DNA from: Acidimicrobiales bacterium
GTDB lineage: Bacteria; Actinomycetota; Acidimicrobiia; Acidimicrobiales; JANYDT01
Assembly: GCA_025358985.1 (NCBI GenBank)
Contig: JANYHQ010000557.1
Location: 1 to 6,902, forward strand
Reading direction: 5' to 3'
DNA: 6,902 nt
Shown here: piece by piece, positions 1-5,006 of the stretch
Position numbering within the stretch: the first letter of the stretch is position 1
Layout: every line of letters begins with the position of its first letter
Notes under the pieces: generated by a model
The model's input: the letters and a program-made list of their open reading frames with translations, nothing else
Database searches by the model: none
What the model was told of the DNA's origin: nothing
Translations under genes and position numbers: made by a program

Positions 1-238
1 TGCGCTGCGACCAAACGGGCTTTACGTGTTCGAACCGATTGAGTGACACGGAGGCACGATGCCGCGAGAGCTGCCCGAATGGAGCCGGGTGGTCATCCTG
101 CAAGGACGCATGCCACGAATCCGGTAACCGTGGTCGGCAACAATGCACTGATGATGTGCGACCGTGCAAAGAGAGCTGCAAGTAGGGGGCCTGCGTTCGC
201 GCGGCAGTTGCTATCCAGATGCAAACACACACAACACA

Positions 239-244
239 TAAAAT
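239..244 (+). promoter_or_regulatory. Possible -10 element (TAAAAT) for the TPM gene
   Basis: TAAAAT differs from the TATAAT consensus at one base and lies about 50 bp before the proposed start codon, inside the only AT-richer patch of the upstream region. The bases where a -35 box should be do not resemble TTGACA. TTGCTA at 208-213 is too far away (25 bp spacer). The site is suggestive at best. Confidence 0.2.
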
Positions 245-280
245 CGATGGTCGTCCGGGATTGGCCTGCGGAAGTGAAGC

Positions 281-285
281 GAGGT
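281..285 (+). promoter_or_regulatory. Ribosome binding site GAGGT that fixes the TPM gene start
   Basis: GAGGT ends 9 nt before the ATG at 295 and 6 nt before the adjacent in-frame GTG at 292. It is the reason for choosing the start here rather than any of the upstream in-frame start codons, and it places the start exactly before a lipoprotein-type signal sequence. Confidence 0.6.
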
Positions 286-294
286 ACCGCCGTG

Positions 295-786
295 ATGCGT
301 TGCGAGGTCGTGCTGTGGTGCGCGTTGGTGGCCTGTGGTCCTTCCGCCGGCCCCTCAAGCCTCTCCGGTCGCGATTCAACCTCTGCACGAGTCACGGCGA
401 GAACTCGCCTTGAGGATCGTGCACAGCGCCTCAGCGATGCACAGCGGTCCCTATTGATCAGGAAGCTCGAACGAACCTCCGACACTACCAAGGCGAAGGT
501 CGCTGCCCTAATCGTCCCCACATTGAAAGGTGAGACCATCGAGCAACTGGCGGAGACGACTTTCCAGGCCTGGCAGCTCGGGGAACACGGCGTCCTGGTG
601 GTCATCGCCATCCAGGAAAAGCAGTCCCGTATCGAGACCGGGACAACGGTAGAACGCATCCTGACGGACGATAAGGTGAGCATCATCCTCCGGGAGAATC
701 TCAACCCCCACCTTCGCCAGGGCGAGTTCTACGGTGGGTTGAACGAGACAATCGATGCCGTGATAGCCGCACTCAGCCTGCGCTGA
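295..786 (+). CDS. TPM-domain lipoprotein, small and divergent
   Basis: The 163-residue product has a very short N-terminal signal (residues 1-14) ending in the lipobox-like sequence LVAC, which makes Cys14 the probable lipidated residue. A Ser/Gly-rich spacer follows, then one TPM domain (about residues 38-160). Family hallmarks are LEDRAQRLSDAQR at the domain start, the strand VAALIVPTLKGETIEQLAE, FQAWQLG, GVLVVIAIQEKQSRIETG, RILTDDK and a final helix ending in AVIAAL. TPM proteins act at the cell envelope; members have been tied to photosystem II repair and to phosphatase-like activity, but the role of bacterial lipoprotein versions is mostly unknown. Two oddities stand out. There is no C-terminal membrane helix, and the loop between WxLG and GVL, usually several residues rich in Lys, Asp and Asn, is nearly deleted. 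The hydrophobic signal is also short and weakly charged (Arg2 only), so export is inferred. The gene converges with the neighbouring cassette and is probably independent of it. GTG at 292 is an alternative start. Confidence 0.75.
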   Translation: MRCEVVLWCALVACGPSAGPSSLSGRDSTSARVTARTRLEDRAQRLSDAQRSLLIRKLERTSDTTKAKVAALIVPTLKGETIEQLAETTFQAWQLGEHGVLVVIAIQEKQSRIETGTTVERILTDDKVSIILRENLNPHLRQGEFYGGLNETIDAVIAALSLR

Positions 787-820
787 GGGGCGCGTTCGAC
801 GGCTTCCGCAGCCTTTGCCC

Positions 821-834
821 GAACCGGCTGGTTC
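821..834. terminator. Weak inverted repeat after the TPM gene
   Basis: GAACC, a GGCT loop and GGTTC form a perfect 5-bp stem 34 nt past the TPM stop. A further GCC/GGC pair (817-819 with 837-839) could extend it across a small internal loop. No run of T follows on the plus strand, so it is not a canonical intrinsic terminator. It could stabilise the 3' end or have no function. Confidence 0.2.
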
Positions 835-936
835 TCGGCGGATAACGTGAAACAGTCGTGGGCGAGGTAAACGTGACCCGGATCTTGATGCGCTTTGTCT
901 TGGACGTTCTTATGACTGACGGGAATCTGAGGAAAG

Positions 937-961
937 CCGCGCGCCACGTGCTTCCGCGCAG
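937..961 (-). terminator. GC-rich hairpin after the last cassette gene, possible terminator
   Basis: Read on the minus strand, CTGCGCG and CGCGCGG form a 7-bp stem (one T-G pair) around an 11-nt loop. It begins about 7 nt after the TAG stop of the DUF6933 gene. Only a short CTTTCC follows, so the U-tract is poor. Position and stem strength favour a transcript-end role for the leftward operon, and the weak T-run argues against high efficiency. The loop contains the palindrome CACGTG. Confidence 0.35.
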
Positions 962-968
962 TCTATGG

Positions 969-1469
969 CTATACGAGATGCAGGCAAGACAGCCTGAACG
1001 CCTCGCAAGCAACGTCCTTCGGTCGTTCCATTCCTATCGGCGAGCATGGCGCATCCGCCAGGTGCAACGACACCTCCGGCAACGGCCGACCATCGAGGTA
1101 GACCTCCAGCATTCGACCGAAGTCGTTGATGGTTCCGAGCACTCGGCGATCGTTGGTCGTCGTGACGACGCACTCGTTCATGCCCGACATCTCGGCGAGC
1201 ACCTTCTGCCGGTCAATCCCAAGGGCCATCATCATCTCCCCCGCCGCTTCCACGAAGCGCGCGATGAAGGTCTTGCTGGGCGCGATCGGTAGGAGCACGG
1301 GCAGCAGCGTCTTGTTGTTCACGCCGAGGGCGATCTGCTGGCGGCCGATGAAGAACAGGTGAGCGGTCCATTCGCCGAGCGTGGTGTCGCTGGGCCGATC
1401 GTCTCCCTCACTTCCCGCACGAGGAGGAAGACGGCCGAGGAGCTTCTTGGTGCAGCGGAGAACGAACAC
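969..1469 (-). CDS. DUF6933 domain protein
   Basis: The 166-residue protein spans essentially one DUF6933 domain. What I recognise from the family is the opening FVLRCTKKLLGRL, then LGEWTAHLFFIGRQQIALGV, TLLPVLLPIAP, the central TNDRRVLGTINDFGRML (residues about 105-121), and HLADAPCSPIGME near the C-terminus. The family's function is unknown. No catalytic motif, signal peptide or membrane helix is visible, so it should be a soluble cytoplasmic protein. Translation starts at GTG (position 1469), supported by GAGGT four bases upstream and by alignment of the family's usual MxxLRCT start. The gene lies 7 bp after the metallopeptidase gene and is the last of the cassette, so it is very likely co-expressed. 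Whether it works with the ATPases or is a passenger cannot be told from sequence. The last few residues after the conserved Pro-Ile-Gly-Met-Glu look unconserved. Confidence 0.8.
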   Translation of the reverse strand: MFVLRCTKKLLGRLPPRAGSEGDDRPSDTTLGEWTAHLFFIGRQQIALGVNNKTLLPVLLPIAPSKTFIARFVEAAGEMMMALGIDRQKVLAEMSGMNECVVTTTNDRRVLGTINDFGRMLEVYLDGRPLPEVSLHLADAPCSPIGMERPKDVACEAFRLSCLHLV

Positions 1470-1473
1470 GCCG

Positions 1474-1478
1474 ACCTC
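1474..1478 (-). promoter_or_regulatory. Ribosome binding site of the DUF6933 gene overlapping the preceding stop
   Basis: On the minus strand GAGGT shares its first two bases with the TGA stop codon (1477-1479) of the metallopeptidase gene, and is followed after four bases by the GTG start at 1469. Terminating ribosomes would uncover or directly occupy this site, so the two genes are probably translationally coupled. Confidence 0.55.
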
Positions 1479-2352
1479 ACCCGCCGATGACGGATGCAGC
1501 GCCGGAGCGCCTCGTGGAACGCCTTTCGGGAGCGCATCGACTCAGGATGACCTTCCACCCGTTTCGAGCGTGGCAAGCCTCCTGGACGATGTCGTTCACC
1601 TCGTTTGGGTCCATGGTTTCGTCGCAGTCCCCGAAGCCATGGGCCGCGAACCTCTGGGCCAGGGCGAGGCGCTCGGCCTTGCTGGACGCCCGCTCGACGA
1701 TCCATCCGTACGCCTCGCACGAGTAGGCGAAGGTCTCGCGCTTCATGAACTCCAAGTGCAGGAGCCACTCCTTCGTCCTGGTCTCGGGAAGACCGACCGT
1801 TCTCCGTTTGCAACTGTGGAAAATGTGAGCGGCTTCGTGAATGACGAAGTCCTCGATCTTCCCTCGCTCTGCGAAATATTCTGCCGAGACGTAGCAGGTG
1901 GTCTCTTGGCTCATGCCCAGGATACGGGGGGCCTGGGGACCGAGGAGTTCCGCACCCACGGTCCCGAGGTACAGGTTCGCCAAATCCCAGGCTGATCGCA
2001 GCCACCTCTGCCCGAGGAGGACGCTCTCGATGCTGTCGCTCGTCAGGAAGACCACCGACTTCTCGAACAAGCGGAGCACGATATCTCGCTCCGCCTCGGG
2101 GAAGAACCCGTGCACCATCGGCGTCAGCTTGCGGCGGGTCCACGAAGCGATCTCAATCTGCGGAACCGGGGCATGCGATCGCGCTTTGGAGCGCTTCTTC
2201 ACCTCGGCCACCAAGGCACGAACGTGATCGTCGTGGCCGTTCGTCGACTTCTCGATGATGTTCTGCCCCGGCCACTGGAGGTGGCCGATCTCGTACTCCC
2301 CGGAGTGGAGGTAGCGCTCGATGGCTTCCGTCGTGCTCATGCTTGCCGTCAT
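1477..2352 (-). CDS. Putative HExxH zinc metallopeptidase, family not recognised
   Basis: The 291-residue protein has the zinc-peptidase signature HEAAH at residues 172-176, in a hydrophobic helix reading DFVIHEAAHIFHS. His172 and His176 would bind zinc and Glu173 would be the catalytic base. A helix about 30 residues later (RETFAYSCEAYGWIVE, 205-220) offers Glu207 or Glu213 as the third ligand, as in gluzincins. No signal peptide or membrane segment is visible, so it should act in the cytoplasm. The N-terminal 170 residues form an unrecognised, probably helical region. The last 20 residues are Arg/Ser-rich and likely disordered. The start is the ATG of an ATGA overlap with the upstream ATPase gene; I saw no good ribosome binding site, which fits translational coupling. 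An ATG four codons in (2340) is an alternative. The frame is open further upstream to 2478, but that part lies inside the ATPase gene and is not protein-like. The substrate is unknown. The peptidase call rests on the motif and its helical context. Confidence 0.65.
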   Translation of the reverse strand: MTASMSTTEAIERYLHSGEYEIGHLQWPGQNIIEKSTNGHDDHVRALVAEVKKRSKARSHAPVPQIEIASWTRRKLTPMVHGFFPEAERDIVLRLFEKSVVFLTSDSIESVLLGQRWLRSAWDLANLYLGTVGAELLGPQAPRILGMSQETTCYVSAEYFAERGKIEDFVIHEAAHIFHSCKRRTVGLPETRTKEWLLHLEFMKRETFAYSCEAYGWIVERASSKAERLALAQRFAAHGFGDCDETMDPNEVNDIVQEACHARNGWKVILSRCAPERRSTRRSGAASVIGG

Positions 2353-4997
2353 GCCGCGGCCGCGAGGTAGGCATCTCGCGCCTTCTGCACATCGTCCCAG
2401 TCCTTCTGGAGGTCCTGGAGGCTCGGCCGCACGCTCAGCGTTTCGAGAGGCTGCGAATGCGAAGCGATGTACCTGCACGCCTTCTCGAAGATCTCTCCGA
2501 TCACGTGAGCGGCGGGGCCCAACGCCTGCGGCTTCAGGTGGGCCAGCTTCGTCATGCCGATGTTCGGCTGGTATCGCTGCACGACGCCCTGAAAGAGATC
2601 CAGTTCCACCACCACTTCGCAGATGCCCCGGAGAATCTCGTACCCTCGCTCGACTACCGCTTCGAGCGTTTCTCCTTCGAGCTTCTTTGCGTCCTGGAGA
2701 AGAGCGTTCAGTCTGCCCTTCATCGTCTTGAAGGTGTCGGCCCTCGGGTGAGTGCCCTTCGACAGCACCCCGATCCCGTCAGAGGCCGCTCCGACCCCAT
2801 AGTACGAACATTGGTCGGCGTTCTTCTCGAAGCGAGAGAGCAGCTCCGTCGTGAACCAGATGTTGTGGGTGAAGACGACGACCTGCCTTTGCGAAGAAAT
2901 CTTCACGAGCCGGTCCGCTACGTGGAGGTGCCTCTTGTAGTCGAGGCTCGTGACCGGATCGTCGAACACGACGGGGGTGGAAGTCCCCTTCATTGATGCT
3001 TCGGCCAGGAAGTCGGCAAGTGCGAGCGCCTTCTGCTCACCCTCCGAAAAGATCGCGCTCAAGCGGTGCCCCCCAATGAGCACCTTTCTTCGTGCGGGTT
3101 GGCCCTTCTTTCCCGGGAAGTCGACTTTCACCGTGGGTGCTCGGAGGGCCTCGCATTCCGCCCGAAAGAGTCTCTCGAAGTCCTGGTTCAGTAGGCGTTC
3201 GCTAGCGGTCTTCGAGACCTCGGTGAGGGACTTCTGGACTTGTGGGATCCTCGACTTGACGAAGGGCTGTGCGCGCTCCACCCACTTCGTTGACTCGACA
3301 TACGCCTCGATCTCCGCAAGGACTTCACGGAGGACGAGCCGCGCTTCAAGAAGTTTCTGCTTGGCTTGCTCAACAGCCAACGCCTTGTTGCGAGCCTCCG
3401 CTTGCGCGGTGAGGTCGCCAAGCAAACGTTCGACCTCGCCTTGCTCGACAACCGTCTCCTTCTTCGCTGCCGGAAGAAGAGAACCCAACGCCTTCGCATC
3501 CTCCGTCACGCATTCCTTGGCCGAGAGCCTGGATCGAAGGGCTTCGGCAGCAGCCAAAAGCTCGACAAGCTTCTTGGTTATTGGGGAGTCGGGCCCTCGT
3601 TTCTCCACCGCAGAACGAAGGTCGCTCAGGTCGAGGCCGAGCACCGCTTGGCACGTCGTCTTGAGGGTGGCCTCGTGTGTCTCGACCTCTTTCTTGAGTT
3701 GGCCATCGCAGTACTCGCGCAGCTTTCGAACGAGAGCGACCGCCGCCTCGGTAAGGGGCTGCTGGCAGTAGACGCAGGGAGCATCGGCCTTCGGGTAGTC
3801 GTTCTCGCCGAGGTCTTTCAAGTAACGCTCGCCAGCCTGTACGAAGGCCTGCCACGTCTCTCCGAGGACGCCGGGAACGTTGACGTTCTCGAACGCCGTT
3901 TCGCTGGCCAGCTTGTACCGCTTCGAGGCGTCTATGTGCGACTGCCGCGCGCTCTCGTAGGCTTCCCGGTCAAACGCGGTAAGCGCATTCACGGCCGCGA
4001 CAACCCGCTGGAGGACCTGGCGGTCGGTGCGGAGTAGCGCTGCCCGAGTCTCTGGCGTCTGTGAACGAAGGGCTTCGACTCGTTCACGCAGTGCGGGGAG
4101 TCCCTCTTCGTCCTTCTCCGGGACCCTTGCCAGCTTACGAAGCTCGGCCACGTCGGTTGTGGGACCGAGTGCCTCGACCTTCGTGTAGACCTCGGTGTCG
4201 CGCGTGAAGCGCGAAAGAAAGGGGTTCCCCTTTGGTGCACGGGCCTGGCGAGCGGCTTCCAGTTTCGCCTTCACGGCTTCGAGTGCGTTGTGCACGTGAT
4301 GAAACAACGCGATGTCGCTCGGCGTGTAGACGTAGGTCAGATCGTCATCCACGTGGAGGTAGACGGCTCGCGCATCGAAAACGTCGAGACGAGTCAAGGG
4401 ATGGACCCCTTTGGCTCCGTCCCACCTGAGCGGTTCCGCGTCCTGCGCGCCAACCGCGTACTCGATCACCGCCTTCGGCTTGGAAGGTGCAGTTCCTCGA
4501 ACGTCCGGCAGGATCTCTTCTGCTGTTCGAACGTCTGCCACTCGCTTCAAGATGCGGACGTAGCCCGTCTTCCCCGCACCGTTCTCTCCGAACACGACGG
4601 TCATGCGAGGGTTGAAGGCGAGTGTCTGGCCCTTGCAGAGAGCGTTCACCCCTTCGACCTCGTTCAGAGCCTTGAGCACCAGAGGCTCAGCCTTCTCCGG
4701 TGCCCCTTCATCCCAGACCAGGGGAGCCACAGCCGGCTTCGGCTCCGATGAAAGTTCCTTCTCGGCCAGCAAAACTTCGTAGAAGAGGGTCGCGCGCTCG
4801 TCGGACAATGGCCGGCGAGTCTCCAGCACTTCGCCAACCACACCTCGAACCCAGTGGTCCTGGCCATTGGCCCAAGACACGAGCAACGACCGCGCGGATG
4901 CTGAGGTTGCGGCGTCCACGTTGATGTCACTCACGCGGGCTTCCCCGTCTCGTTCTTCTTCCGGAGCTTCAACATGTCCTCCCTGCGGCAGCAGCAT
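2349..4997 (-). CDS. Rad50/RloC-like AAA_13 ATPase with zinc hook
   Basis: This 882-residue SMC-type ATPase has split nucleotide-binding halves around long coiled coils. Visible motifs: Walker A GENGAGKT (137-144); a coiled-coil arm with a CVYC hook at 408-411, the Rad50/RloC-type zinc dimerisation motif; the ABC signature FSEGEQKAL (650-658); Walker B VVFDDP (676-681) with D-loop SLD (684-686); and switch His711 in VVFTHN. An N-terminal helical segment (about 35-80) precedes the ATPase. The C-terminal extension (about 755-850) carries Arg790-x3-Glu794 and the RYIASH motif (Arg842, His847), which fits the RX4-6H pattern of HEPN RNases and the Arg-Glu-His set of PrrC/RloC anticodon nucleases. 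I infer a nucleic-acid-sensing ATPase that may carry an RNase, most likely for phage defence. The start is uncertain. ATG at 4997 has GGGAG three bases upstream; GTG at 4934 begins the protein-like part (VSDINVDAA), and residues 2-21 of the longer form look unconserved. The stop overlaps the next gene as ATGA. Confidence 0.85.
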   Translation of the reverse strand: MLLPQGGHVEAPEEERDGEARVSDINVDAATSASARSLLVSWANGQDHWVRGVVGEVLETRRPLSDERATLFYEVLLAEKELSSEPKPAVAPLVWDEGAPEKAEPLVLKALNEVEGVNALCKGQTLAFNPRMTVVFGENGAGKTGYVRILKRVADVRTAEEILPDVRGTAPSKPKAVIEYAVGAQDAEPLRWDGAKGVHPLTRLDVFDARAVYLHVDDDLTYVYTPSDIALFHHVHNALEAVKAKLEAARQARAPKGNPFLSRFTRDTEVYTKVEALGPTTDVAELRKLARVPEKDEEGLPALRERVEALRSQTPETRAALLRTDRQVLQRVVAAVNALTAFDREAYESARQSHIDASKRYKLASETAFENVNVPGVLGETWQAFVQAGERYLKDLGENDYPKADAPCVYCQQPLTEAAVALVRKLREYCDGQLKKEVETHEATLKTTCQAVLGLDLSDLRSAVEKRGPDSPITKKLVELLAAAEALRSRLSAKECVTEDAKALGSLLPAAKKETVVEQGEVERLLGDLTAQAEARNKALAVEQAKQKLLEARLVLREVLAEIEAYVESTKWVERAQPFVKSRIPQVQKSLTEVSKTASERLLNQDFERLFRAECEALRAPTVKVDFPGKKGQPARRKVLIGGHRLSAIFSEGEQKALALADFLAEASMKGTSTPVVFDDPVTSLDYKRHLHVADRLVKISSQRQVVVFTHNIWFTTELLSRFEKNADQCSYYGVGAASDGIGVLSKGTHPRADTFKTMKGRLNALLQDAKKLEGETLEAVVERGYEILRGICEVVVELDLFQGVVQRYQPNIGMTKLAHLKPQALGPAAHVIGEIFEKACRYIASHSQPLETLSVRPSLQDLQKDWDDVQKARDAYLAAAA
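4931..4975 (-). CDS. Possible 14-codon leader ORF before the internal GTG start
   Basis: This minus-strand frame begins with ATG at 4975, has a GGGAGG tract two bases upstream, and encodes the basic peptide MLKLRKKNETGKPA. Its TGA stop overlaps the candidate GTG start (4934) of the zinc-hook ATPase as GTGA. If translated, it would couple translation to that GTG and argue that the ATPase begins there. The spacing between the purine tract and the ATG is shorter than ideal, and a frame this short can easily arise by chance. Confidence 0.2.
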   Translation of the reverse strand: MLKLRKKNETGKPA

Positions 4998-5006
4998 TCA
5001 CTCCCG

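Larger units (their letters stand above)
1..291. other. Non-coding leader region upstream of the TPM gene
   Basis: I see no convincing gene here. The reading frame of the downstream TPM gene happens to stay open back to position 43, but the protein it would give (rich in Arg, Ala and His) does not resemble a folded domain and would bury the lipoprotein signal, so I treat this stretch as untranslated. The only compositional feature is a more A/C-rich patch at about 217-250, with a CA-rich simple run at 222-238 followed by TAAAAT at 239-244. TAAAAT matches five of the six bases of a sigma70 -10 box, but no recognisable -35 hexamer lies 16-18 bp upstream, so it is only a weak promoter candidate. 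Confidence 0.5.

Noticed and set aside
24..40. GTTCGAACC resembling a tRNA T-arm
   Set aside because: The flanking bases do not pair into a 5-bp T-stem and there is no acceptor stem or anticodon arm upstream.
222..238. CA-rich short repeat as a possible regulatory or phase-variable tract
   Set aside because: It is short, imperfect and untranslated. It is too small to support a phase-variation claim.
43..294. Upstream extension of the TPM reading frame to a GTG at 43
   Set aside because: The extra residues are unlike any domain, would hide the lipobox signal, and the good ribosome binding site at 281-285 points to the start at 292 or 295.
858..1292. Rightward 144-codon frame opposite the DUF6933 gene
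   Set aside because: It lies antisense to a recognisable conserved protein, and its translation is Arg/His-rich with no domain features. Such frames are common in GC-rich DNA.
1319..2143. Leftward 274-codon frame overlapping the metallopeptidase gene in another phase
   Set aside because: It is an Arg/Pro/Gly-rich translation typical of a shadow frame. The competing frame has the HExxH motif and an ATGA junction.
2353..2478. N-terminal extension of the metallopeptidase frame into the ATPase gene
   Set aside because: It would overlap the ATPase coding region by over 100 bp with a Pro/Gly/Arg-rich sequence. The ATGA overlap start is far more plausible.
2950..3771. Rightward 273-codon frame antisense to the zinc-hook ATPase
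   Set aside because: It is a Ser/Arg/Ala-rich low-complexity translation, opposite a complete ATPase with all motifs in order. It is a codon-bias artefact.
3366..4037. Rightward 223-codon frame antisense to the coiled-coil region
   Set aside because: It has no recognisable domain and its length is explained by the GC-rich antisense phase of the ATPase gene.
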